Origin: Brachypodium distachyon | Taxonomy: Eukaryota > Streptophyta > Magnoliopsida > Poales > Poaceae | DNA length: 64,000 bases | Reading direction: 5' to 3' | Assembly: GCF_000005505.3 (NCBI RefSeq) | Contig: NC_016133.3 | Location: 806,001 to 870,000, forward strand | Shown here: in pieces, positions 44,578-55,999 of the stretch | Position numbering within the stretch: position 1 is the stretch's first letter | Layout of the letters: every line of letters starts with the position of its first letter | Notes under the pieces: model-generated | Database searches by the model: none | The model's input: the letters and a program-made list of their open reading frames with translations, nothing else | Told to the model about the DNA's origin: nothing | Program-made: the position numbers and the translations under genes

Positions 44578-47500
44578 TCACATCGAGGCGTAAAATGTCG
44601 ATGTCTCTTCTTCTGGAATCGATTCCTTTAGTTTCCCTTGTGTAAATCTCTTCAGCATTTCCAGGGAAGCTTTCGGTTGGTCCATCGGAACCATGTGGCC
44701 AGCATTGTGAACCTGCGTTTCCACAGACAAACAAATTAACTGTCAGTAATCTAGTCAGGCCATATACCAAAACTTGCTTCTGATCATCCTTGATCTAGTG
44801 TAAGTTCTTTACGGAGCAATAGGTATCAAGGTAAAGTGCTTGATGACAACCTTGAGGAAACTGAGGGCCCCATGGCTCTTCAAAACTCCAGCTTTGGTGT
44901 TATCTACTGTAAACGATGCCTCAGGGGATGATGCAAAGTCTGCCTTGCCAGACCATTCCATGGAGTGAACCCACCTCGAGTTTCCTGATCAAACATTAAC
45001 AATGTTACACTTGATAAGTTGATATCTTAACTGAATAATGTGATGATGGAGCCAATTACAAACGTAAGGCTAACAATTAACTGTATTTCAAGCATGACTA
45101 GTGCTAGTATCCTGTCCAAGAAAAATCAATGCATGTGCTGCTACTTAGCATAGAAGGCATTTGCAATGATAAATTGGTTATGATGTGGCAAATGTGTAAA
45201 ACAACTCTAATCCTTACCAAGCCAGTTGCATATAAGGTCATACTCCCCAGCATATATAAGCACATTAATTCCATCCTCAAGTAGAGCTGGGATGCCAACT
45301 TCCAGATTCCTCATCCAGTCTGTGAGCATTGCTTGATAAACTGAAGTGCTGCATGAGACAAATTCAATATCACCAACTCCAATTGCCTGTCTGACCGCTT
45401 TATCACCAAAGAACTTATCCAAGTTTGAGAAGTCGTAGCAAAGTTTGCCTTCGCACTCCTTCCTGACGTCATAATACTGTAAAGAAGCCATTAGTATGTA
45501 TCAGTCTTAGTCAATTGATTCAGCTAATAAATTTGGCAAGAATTGCCTCCTTACGTTCTTTGTCCCAACAATATCCATGATAGAGTTGAAAATAGTATTG
45601 CAGACCATATATGCTGCCATGCAAGATGCTTTCCCGTCTGTACCTGAAACATCAGTAGGTCGTAAGTAATGGTTTGATCTGAATAAATCCTCAGGATGGG
45701 ACTTGAATGCATTGTTTAGTAAGACAATCATATACGAGGAATATACAACTTTAGACTTTAGTCAACCCCATTACCCTAACTGGGTTTGTTCAACCTCTTC
45801 TACCAGCAATGATCATTCAGGAAACTCAACATGTAAATATTATGTTTATATCAGGCAATAGCATAACAGTGCTTTTGTTTTATGCAAATGAATTACATGG
45901 AAATAAAATGTTTAGCTAAAAAGCTTTAATATAGTACTGACCACAAAGTTTTATTGCAAATTCGCATGGCGGGATGTACTTGTTGATCCTTTCGTAGTCA
46001 GATTTCTTGATAAGGTTCATGTCCAAAGCATAGTCTGTGTAGGCTTTGTATTGGATTGCTGGATCCGTGAGACCGTTACCAATTGCAAATCCCTAGAGTA
46101 CAAACAAGGAAGAGTTTTGAACATTAACAAAGAATTAATGGAGATTAAAATAGATCGTAAACTTTGGTAAGGATCCTACCTTTAAATTTATGTGGGTCCC
46201 CTCATTCGCTTTGTTTCCTTGGTGAACTCGGCTCGCAAATGCTGGAATGTAGTGCCCAGCATAAGATTCTCCAGTTATGAAGAAGTCATTCTTTACAAAT
46301 TCTGGATGCTTCTTGAAGAAAACCTGAAATGGAAGTTAAGAATAAATGACTAATACACATTGTGTTTTATGTTTTTACTCAAGTCAACAACTCGAAACAA
46401 TCAAGCCTACACAACTCGGTTACATGAATCCTTCTGTTCCATCCGGCTTATCCAAGGACAATTTTTTGGTAAGTTATCATTTACCACCTCCAATGAAGCT
46501 ATCCAGTCAAATTTGGAATGTTCTACTGCATACGAGCATTATTATTCCTGAAACTAACATTAAGAGCAGAGTGCCTTCCTATGTTTATAACCTATATATT
46601 GTTGATTATCTTTTACACTAGAGAACCTTGTTGCTTCTTGGTAGAGTATTTATTGAATGAATCAACAAAGTTTCTATAGTGTAATAAATAACAATACGTC
46701 AGATAAACAAGTAAAGCAGCAAAAAACAGATTCAGTTAGAAGGATCTGTAGTAGTACCTGGAGGAAGTCATACAGGTCATTGCTGACCCCTGTCTCGTCA
46801 TGCCGAGTATCACGGTCATCGGAGCTGTAGCTAAAGCCAGTTCCAGTGGGTTGGTCAACAAATATGATGTTCGAAATCTGCAGGCAGCAACTAACATCAG
46901 CATATAAGGATGTCAGAGAACCTAGAGACCAGCGTGATGTAAAATCAACATAATCCAGGAGCTTGACTACAACCAAAGACCTTGAAATCGACCTTATCGT
47001 CCTCACAATAGATTAACCACGGCTAAATATACCTTTTTTTGACCCACTAGTAACTTCAGTTCAGATCGAGCTGCTTCCGTCCAAATTAGGTTCCAGCACG
47101 ATCTGACTATCTTTATCGCTTACGTATATGCCAAGTGAGCACAACGGTTTCTCCAAAGAATCAGGAATCATACTAGTAGCAATTACTGACTACTAAACAA
47201 ACGAAACAAACATTGATAACGTAGTAGTAATTTGATTTTTTTTTTAGTTTGACCTTGTCCCAGCCGAACTTGTTCCAGACGAGGGACATGTTGTTGGCGA
47301 TGGTGAAGGGCCCGTTCTCGTAGAAGACGGCGAGCTCGCTGCTGCAGCCCGGCCCTCCGGTGAGCCAGATCACCACGGGGTCCTCCTTCTTGCCCCTCGA
47401 CTCGAAGAAGAAGTAGAACATCCTGCAGCAGCAGCCATCCAAGCACGTTCAAAATTCAAATTCGAAGTTGAGAAATTGTTCCTCCTCAGCTCATCAGATT

Positions 47501-47897
47501 CGCGTCCAGAGAAGGGATCGCCGGGGATTTGGGAGGCGATCAGGCGACGTGGGTGGCTGACTGACCTGGCGTCGTGGGTGTTGGGGAGGCGGTAGTAGCC
47601 GGCGTGGTGGCCGAGGTCGCCGACGCCGTCGGGGAGGCCCGGCAGCGTCACCCGCCGCTCCAGCAGCTCCCCTGGCGCGACGGCTTCGGGCGCGTCCAGT
47701 CCCAGGCCACCGCCGGTGGGGCCGGCGCCGTTGGGCAGCAGGTTGAGCGCGCGGATGAGCCGCTCCGCCTGCGCCGCCGGGAAGCTGGCGTCGCGCGGCA
47801 GCCGGAGCCCGTCGTCCGCCCCGGCGAGGCCGAGGCAGGCGACGAGGAGGCAGCAGCAGAGCAGAACGAGGCGCGAGGTCGTCGTCGTCGTCGCCAT
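44578..47897 (-). CDS. Serine carboxypeptidase-like protein, 510 aa, nine exons
   Basis: A peptidase family S10 enzyme that removes C-terminal residues; secreted or vacuolar. Exons in order: 47566-47897, 47254-47422, 46758-46877, 46180-46323, 45942-46092, 45555-45643, 45218-45476, 44851-44984, 44578-44712; every junction keeps frame. An N-terminal signal peptide is visible ([18 protein letters not shown]). Substrate-binding and oxyanion motifs are [10 protein letters not shown] and [12 protein letters not shown]. The triad reads Ser227 (GESYAG), Asp415 ([11 protein letters not shown]) and His472 ([11 protein letters not shown]). [12 protein letters not shown] and [17 protein letters not shown] place it in the conserved group III carboxypeptidases (wheat CPD-III/Arabidopsis SCPL47-49 type) rather than the acyltransferase clade, by recall. 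Residues 30-110 look like a propeptide. Confidence 0.96.
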
Positions 47898-47963
47898 TGC
47901 AAGGGGAAGGAAGATCGAGGGGGGGAGCGGTTTCGGTGGGATTCTTGGTGCGTTTCTGACGGG

Positions 47964-47971
47964 AATTTATA
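47964..47971 (-). promoter_or_regulatory. TATA box of the carboxypeptidase gene
   Basis: The minus strand reads TATAAATT about 70 bases upstream of the ATG at 47897. Confidence 0.65.
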
Positions 47972-50324
47972 GCGCTGCTGGTGGTGGGAGCTTGCAACGG
48001 ACTGCTCTTCTTCTTCTTCACTGAAGATAAAGACTTTGCTTCGAAGCAGCAATATTCCTCTTTCACTTTTTCCTTTTTTATTTTACAGAAAGCAATTCAC
48101 ACGTTTACTTTTTTTAATTGATTTTTTTTTGCGGATAATTGATATTTCTTTTCTTTTCCTTCTCGTAGTTATTACAGACGTAGTGTAGCAGTATTCTGCA
48201 ATCCTAGGCTGAATCGTGTCAATAGTTAGCTGGAACTAAACAGAATCCCAATCCACATTATCTGTTCTTTTTCTTCAATACACACACACAAAAACACACA
48301 CATTGCGTGTACTTTTGGACTAGTTCTTTTTCCCATGTCTCAGTCATTTCAACCGCTAATTGGATCGGAACGAGTACTCTGTACAGTTATTTTCGGACGG
48401 GTTGAGTAGTATCTTTCTGCTGATCCATTTATCTGTTAAAGGAATGAAATCTTTCTTCTGACCTGAAGGTCCTGAACTTGAGGAGGATCAGTTTCAGTTT
48501 TGTGCTGTGAGCCTGTGACGAAGCTAACTGAAACTGAATTCCCGTCAGGTAAAACTGCCAAATTACTGCACGTATCTAAGGATCGGTCGACAGCTGGGTT
48601 GCGTTCGGTCGTTAGCGCCGAAGGATCTGACTGAATCCTCGACTCTGAATCTCATTTCGCTTCTTCTTCTTCTTCTTCTTCTTCTTCTTCTTCTTCTTCT
48701 TCTTCTTCTCTCAGCATCTGAATCCGTTCGTTCAGGTGTTGTCACTGTCAGTTCAGCACTTGAGCTCTACCTTGCTGGACTCTTCTTCTTCAGTTCTTCT
48801 TCTAGCCTAGTTCTAGCTCTACCCTTCAGAGCTCCAGGCAGGCAGTCAATTGATTCAGCGCACGCACGGTAGAGTGCACGCAGCAGAGCTTAACCAAAAA
48901 CACAGGAATGTACCAGCACCACCAGCAGCGGAAGCAGCAGGGTTCCTTGCACGCAGCAGCAATGCCTAATTGAATGAATGGATGGATGATTGATTGTGAT
49001 TTGATTCAATTCTGTCGTGGATTGTAGATCCAGACTCTTGATCACTGGTTCTTGCGTGTAGGGGGGAGTAAAGTACCTCTGTACCTGCAGCATATATGGC
49101 TGCAGAGATAAGTAAGGAAGAGAGGCAGATTGCTTTAATTTGCTTTGCTTTGCTTTGGCTCCTCGCAAAACAAACAGTACAGCACTGCCATTCATTCATT
49201 CATTCATTCTCACAGTGATAGCATAGCATGTGCCTCTGTCTGTTCTTTGCTTTGCAGCAGGATAAGGCCAAGAGCGAAGAAGGGTTCAGAGAAGCAACGG
49301 CATATATTGGGAGTCTGATTGCTGTTGCTATTTGCCGGATCGACGATGATACAAGCTCCATGCTGCACACCTCCCGGCCACTTCTCTGCACGTTTTGGAC
49401 TAGATCACATCACATCAGATCAGATCGATGTTCATCCAGTGGAAACATATATAATGAGGCTAAAAGGGCTTAAACGGCGCGCAGTTTACATTCTTAACTC
49501 AGACCAAACTCTTTCTCCATTCAGGGCTTGTTCAGTACTCACTCCGTTCCATAAAGGTTGGCGCGTCATTGAACTAGAGGTGCAACTCAAGCCGAGCCCC
49601 ACTGGTAATGGTGGAACCAAACTAGGCCTCAGGGTTTTACCACCAGAATGAATGACCATCGCTACAACCTCAGGGAATATACCAGCATGAAGTGATTTTT
49701 TTCCCCTTTTGCAAGAAAAGTACAAATAGCACCGGAAACGAAATCAGATCCTGAACAAGGGATAGGATGTCACAAACACTGCAGAATGAACTTGACACAT
49801 GAAAACTGTAAACAAGTTTATGGGGGAAACCATTGAGAAAAACCAAACTAAGATACAATGCCCACTGGAGTTGGTGTGCACTCCCAACTCCTAGCTATAA
49901 CCATATAAATATAGACACAGCATGTTGGAGAGCCAAACACACTCGCAGGATCACTTGGTCAATGACAAGAAGGCTTCTTTCTGCTGGCAAACAGCTAATA
50001 GCATTGCTTACTACTTGGTACGCATAGAGACGCTCCTGGCAATTCACCATTTGCTTTCAGTTTTTCTCTCCGACTAGACTCCACTTGATAGAGGGAAGCG
50101 AACCAATACAACAGCGCAATGTCCTCCCACTGGCTGAGTCCCAACAGCCGACCGTAGCTTTCATCTGCTTCTAAGATCCATCACACAGTGCCATTCCATG
50201 CAAGCAGGACGCTGGCAAAGCAAGGACTTCCAGCTCCATATGATTTCCTTCACATGGAAAAGCCAGCCCCAGCTCGATCACACGTATTCGCTCGGTATCA
50301 AATTCATCGCCAGCCTTTTTTATT
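47972..50324. other. Spacer between carboxypeptidase and R3H genes, no gene
   Basis: No coding region supported. Contains a (TTC)16 microsatellite at 48661-48708 and, near 49540, a lone Stowaway-like terminus (CACTCCGTTCCATAAAGGTT). The stretch from about 49.9 to 50.3 kb should include the R3H gene's 3' UTR. Confidence 0.5.
48661..48708. repeat. (TTC)16 microsatellite
   Basis: Sixteen perfect TTC units. GA/TC-rich repeats of this type are common upstream of grass genes. Confidence 0.95.
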
Positions 50325-53157
50325 TCATTTGGATCTCCGTGCGGCACTATCACTCGCTTCAACGCCAGGCAGCCTCAACGCATGCGCAAACATCCTTTTG
50401 GCCGCTCCAGTCTGCTCTTTCTTCAACGTTTCGGCACTAACACTAGATGTCTGTCGGGTTTGAGCAGATGGGCTCCGATACGAATTCCCGTCAGGCGAGC
50501 TTGAGTTGCACCTCCCGACATGATTCTCTCTACTACCTGGCTTATCTGCACACAGGTTGTTCGTGCTACTTGTCTGGACATATCGTCCATTTACCGGTTC
50601 CTTCCCTCTGTTTTTCACCACGGCAGTTCTCTCTTTTGGATCTTCAACTCTTTTACCAAGTGCGTGCGCGATCATCCGTTGAGCAACAGCAGGAACATGC
50701 CTAGATTTTGCTGCGGAAGTGTCCTTTTCCTTGGTTTCATGGGTAGCAAAGATTCGCTCACGAGCAGCTCGGTAAGCAGCTTCCCTCTCCTTTAGTGACG
50801 CTGCTGAAGGTGGCGCTGGATGCTGCAAGGGCTTCACATCTGAAAGAACAAGGTTTTCTGGTTCTTTGTTTTCTAAACCTACACGCTTACCTGTCAAAAA
50901 CATCCAGAGATCCAAGCCGATTACAGATTGAAACAAACACCAGCCCAAAATGTTTGATTGAAAGGTGGACATTTTACCTGTATCAGTTTTCAGATTCAGG
51001 CTTTCAAAAGAAATAGTGTCTTGGACATCTTCAGCCTCATAAGTGTTCTGAAGATCTGTTAGAAAGCGTGTTTTTCAAGCATTACAAGCATGTTTTTTTA
51101 ACAAACATGCAGGAGCTCTGCGTAATTACTTTATAGAAGGAAAATAAGTCATGTGCAGCTGGTTGCCAGAGAAAAGGCTGGCCAAAAAATACCTAAACGC
51201 AGGATACTAGCTGAACCATACAAGAGCTGAAAATAAAAAACTGGGATAGCTAGAAGCTTTGCAACGCTCATTCATACTGTTGAATATCTTCACGAATTTT
51301 GGAGGCAGTAATCACAAAGTTTTAAAATGAAGGATTTGCATGAGATGAGAGATCATATTTTACATGTACAGAAATACTTTTTTTTTGCCAACGATGCATT
51401 TAAAGTTTTCAATGATGATACTAAGAAGTAGATCACGGATATTGGTGAACATTAGCCTATGCCGTAGAAGCATCAAAAAGTTGAGAATCAAGTTTGCCAC
51501 CCACTTGTGGCGCACAAAGGCTAGGCTGCTTGTTTTGTTTCAGCTGCAGCCAGATTTTAACCCTCTTTTGCCAAACATCCCTTGGTAGCTATGGACTATG
51601 GTACATCAAATAAATTTGAGTATCTGAGCACAGCCAAGGACTGGCCACTCTGTACTTCCTGAGTAGAGCTCACTTCTTCTTAGGAAAAAGTCTGAAAATA
51701 TTTGTTTCCACTATGTGCGACCCATGATTTGTGTACTGGGATGATATAACTTTGAAATAAAATGGCTGTGTGCAGAGGCCGGGGAGTCCCCCCTTTTCCT
51801 TTTTTTTTTGTTTCAAACAAGCATCTGCATAACCATTACGGAGTACATGATAAAGCAAATAAACGCTTGAAGAATGATTCACCTGTCTCATTTCTGGTTA
51901 GCACAACAGAAGCTGAAGAACCATTGCCGTCGTCATACTTCCATAACACATCACTGATAAGGACAGGAGGGCTGCAACAAATAAGACAATAAAATTCAAA
52001 ACAAGGTAACATAATAACTGCTCTGAGTTTATCCAACTAACAATCTGTAGCAGAGTTTTTTAGGTAAATATACACTTGGGGGAAAAAAGAGAAAATTGGA
52101 AAGAGCAGCAACAAAAGGTGATCCTACCATAAAGCAAGCATCACATGACATGCAAAGGTCACAAGTTCTTACAAGTTGCAAGAGGGATATCCAAGAAACA
52201 GTCATTCCACATCCACACTCTGAATTAACACAATGTTAAGAGTGGGCAGGCATGCTTATCTTTAACTATGCAGATGACCATATACATCAAAGTGGGTAGC
52301 CATATGTACGGTATAGAGCAGTAGGGGTACAATTAGAGTGAGATGGCAAAGAATAACTAAAAATATGTGAACATGCACAGATGAAGCAGGTTTGGTTTTG
52401 ATTCCCTTGTAGTGCACATGTTTTCTTTTGCATTTAGTTAAGTGAGCATAGGTAGTGAGACACCCATACTGGTATTTCGGTACGATGTAGGTCGTAGTTT
52501 GAATCGATTCAAAGAATAAAGGTTTATCATGGTTCAACATACAGTAGAAACAAGGCATGACAGAATGAACAGGGATACACGGCAAGACGGAAACCCGCGA
52601 GCATATTTGGCAACGACATACATGGCTGTTTCAGGGCAGCGTTGGAGAACTAAATGTCGATCGTCGCCCTCGCCAACGGATTCATGAGCGAACCTAGGGA
52701 GTGATGCAAAAGCAGATAAATCAGCAAAGAGTTGTTACCCATTATATTGTCCAGCGACTTTAGTATGAAAAGGAACAGGAAGGAGCACCCGAAGATGTCA
52801 GCAAGGCGATGCAAAAGAAGGCGGTTGTAGGAGCTGGTGGGCTGGAGCTCTATGGTATTACTCCCAATTGCCCCATGATGTGCGCTGCGATCATGTTCGT
52901 CGTCGTCTTGGTAATGCTGCTGTAAGAGAGCGACGAGGGCCTCCTCGGTGGAGAGGACGAGGTGCTTGCTGTAGAGGTTGTCCTTGATGAGCGAGGCAAG
53001 CTCCTCAATCTGCTCCAGAAGCAACACCCCCCAAAAATAGCAAGGCAGTTAAGGATACACTTGTCACAGGAGGTAGAAGAACGCAGATAGATTACTTCGG
53101 TGCGACTAGTCTAGCAACGAAGCAACGGATTACCATGGCAAATTGGGTGGTGTCCAT
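50325..53157 (-). CDS. R3H and SUZ domain nucleic-acid-binding protein, 349 aa, six exons
   Basis: Exons in order: 53134-53157, 52789-53009, 52622-52693, 51883-51971, 50978-51055, 50325-50890; all junctions keep frame. The first coding exon is only eight codons (MDTTQFAM), preceded by a 5' UTR intron. The R3H domain spans about 60-125 (LQPTSSYNRLLLHRLADIFG ... FAHESVGEGDDRHLVLQRCP); its core here keeps the Arg/His pattern weakly (DDRHLVL). It is followed by IPPVLISDVLWKYD and, at about 175-212, a SUZ-like motif (PSAASLKEREAAYRAARERI). R3H binds single-stranded nucleic acid and SUZ binds RNA, so an mRNA-binding role is likely; partners are unknown. The C-terminal half is Ser/Lys/Arg-rich and probably disordered. 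It is divergently placed to ALWAYS EARLY. Confidence 0.92.
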
Positions 53158-54830
53158 CCCGGCCCTAAAATTCAATCCAGCAAAGATGGATCTTGCGCTG
53201 CGCTCAACAACATCAACAAGAAGAATCACCTAATTGAATCGAATTGAAGCATGGATGGCAGGGGGGGAGTTCCTTCTAGAAATCGTGAAGGCCAATTGGG
53301 TCTTTAACTGATAATCGCTGGATGGAACACAAGCTCATACCTCGAAACCTCAATGGCCAGAGATTTGCGGACGGAGTGGAGGACGCCAGCAGCAGTAGGG
53401 ACGAGATGACCGCGACACGGGAGAACGGGAGCGGCGATGCTCGTGGGCCGGGGATTGAGGCGCCGGGCGGACGACGGTGAGCTATGGCGCGCCGGCCGGC
53501 GGCTGTAGGACACGCGGTGGTGGTGCGTAGTCAAGCAGGAGAGGACTCGGGGAGGAAGAGGAAGAGAAAAGGGAAAGACCGGAGTAAATAGTTCTTTTTT
53601 TTCTATAAGAGTTCTAAATTGTTTGTTTTTAAGATAATTCTGATTTTTTAATGGGAAGATAACTTCTAAATATGTACAGTATATACATATAAATGGAAAA
53701 ATGAATTGACAAGAAGGGTGTAACTCAATGTTCATCATTTTTTTTACTTTGTGTTTTTAGGTTGATATTTTTGTCAAGAAGTTAATGGATAGGTCGGAGA
53801 ATTTGGTGATAGAGTGAGTAATTGTTTTTTGATGCTAAGTTCACACGGTACCATTGCCAACGATCGAGCTAGTCCTCGCTAAAGAAAAGAGTGATTGTAG
53901 TTCACTCAATTTAGAAACATTTATTTCTCGGTTGAAATTATTAGTTGTCCGATTAAGATTTTCTCATTTTTTTTAGATATTTGATGTTTCTTACGGGTGA
54001 TTTAGAAATAGTTCTTGGTTGCCTGGAAAATAGCAAAAACATAAAAAAAAAAGAGTTTTCCATACGGCTTGGTTCCATTTTAGGCATTTTATCTAATTGT
54101 GGTTATGTCACTGAGCATATGCATATTGTTGATTCAGACCCCTGTTGGAACATGAGATCTCCTTTTGCTTTAAAACCTTGTCCCATGTATCTCCCTCCCT
54201 TCCTCGCGCGAACTCTAAGAAAACAAGGATAACTTTCAAACGTCCGAGCTTATAGTCACAAAATTGGCACGGTCTTTCAAAAATCTAGTTTTTTAGAAAA
54301 ATTATGTAACATGCTTTTGAAAACATACACAATAAATTTCATCGAATTCAAATATTCATCTTGTAAAAGTCAAGATCTCAAATGCATCATGTGCAGCCTA
54401 GAACAAATGTTCAATCACAGTAAACAATCGACGATGGCTTGAAAAAAATATAGGTTCCCCCAAAAGAAGGATGAGTATTTTAAAACCAACAAAGTCATCC
54501 TGCTACCTCTTCTAGCGGTAGCGGCCGTCCGACTCGGCAACTTCTTGGCGGCGTGAAGGACGACCCTGAAGCCAAGTCATGCTCATCGATGGACATGAAA
54601 GGATGAGTCAAAGATAGGCTAATGCTAATTGATAAATCAACTTGCTAAAATGACATGACGAAGGAAAGCATCGGACACGCCATCAACCGTTGGAGCGGGT
54701 AACCGCGCCGAAGAAGGTACCGTAAGGGCTGTCAGGTTTCGGTTTTCGGTTTCGGTTTTTTATGTGTGGGCTGCTTTTTCCGAGCCAATATACACTACCA
54801 CCCTTGAAGTTGGCCATTATTTACCTGTCC
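53158..54830. promoter_or_regulatory. R3H 5' UTR region and divergent promoter shared with ALWAYS EARLY
   Basis: The R3H 5' UTR intron ends at the TTTTAG before 53165; its donor (CGAG/GTATGAG) is at 53341/53340. The upstream UTR exon is GC-rich to about 53560. The remaining 1.2 kb to the ALY 5' exon is AT-rich without a gene; GTTTCGGTTTTCGG repeats occur at 54737-54760. Both genes would fire outward from this spacer. Confidence 0.5.
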
Positions 54831-55176
54831 GATGCCATTCCCTGAAACCAGAGCCCAGAGACCCCGAATGCGAATCCCATTCTACACCCGCTGTTCTCTC
54901 CCCCCCGAACTTCCTCCATCCCGCGCCCTTCCTCACCCGCCTCCCGCGACTAGGGTTTCCGACGCCGGCGAGCTCGCCCCGCCCCAATCGCCGCTCCCAT
55001 CCGCCTCCGGAAGCCGCCGAGGAGCAGCGGTAGCCCCCGTGGTCCTCCTCCTCCTCAACCCTCGTCGACCCTCCGCCTCCTGTCCCGACGAGCGAGCTTC
55101 TCCCCCCATCGCCGGCAACGGCCTGCGCCGAGCCGCCCGCACCTGTACCGCCGACGGCCTGCAACCGGATCCGAAG
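54831..55176 (+). other. 5' UTR exon of ALWAYS EARLY
   Basis: A GC-rich block ending GATCCGAAG/GTAAAT (donor at 55177). The next exon begins at 55982 after TTTCAG, 18 bases before the ATG at 56000. The left border is a guess from composition. Intron 55177-55981 has no coding content I trust. Confidence 0.5.
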
Positions 55177-55999
55177 GTAAATCAACGGCTCAACCAGGCG
55201 TGCCTGGCTGGTCTCGATGCGCGAATTTATTACATACAGGTTTCCGTTTGATGATTCGACAGCGGTAGCACTGTTTGCCGAGGGCGACATTCCGTTGCCA
55301 AATCCTTCTGAGCTGAAATGTAACTGGTTCTCTTGCTCGGGTTCTCAGTATAAGGAATGGAATTGGGAGGGAGTAGTGTCCGGCTTCGGGCCAGATAAGG
55401 AATGGAGTTGGGAGGGGAGTAGTGTCGGGCTTTGAGACGAATAAGGAATGGAATTTCCGCGGAGCAGCAAGCGATTTGAATGCAGTGGGGTACGCTAGAC
55501 GTCAGTCCGAGCTGAGGCAGGAGCAATGCTGGGGGATCGAGTAGACACGTTGAAGCATGGAATTCTTCCTTGTGTCCAAGGATCGAGTTACTGCCCATGC
55601 CTTGTCAGTGTTACATATGCTGCTGCTGACTGTTATTTACTACCTTTTGTATTACGCACCATTTCCCATCTACATTCCATATTGGTCATGAAAGTCATCG
55701 CTCACCGACTGTTATCCCTATCATAATAATTACAAACTATATAACAAGATGGTGCACCCTCTACTATATGCAGACAAATCTGAAGTGCCCAGCTTGTTAA
55801 TTGATTGTTCTTGCTATTTATATATAACATTAGGTCATGAAGGTTGTATGTTTAACTCATATTTTATATTGGAAAATAGTGTTAGCCTTCCAGTTTAGCT
55901 TTTTCCGCTTATTTATTTTTGCAATTTTCATCCAAGAGCCAGTTTACAGATTTATGTAATCTTCAGTGAATTGTATTTCAGGTAGCTCTTTGACTCTCA

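Noticed and set aside
47574..47972. Plus-strand 132-codon frame opposite carboxypeptidase exon 1
   Set aside because: Shadow of a GC-rich signal/propeptide exon.
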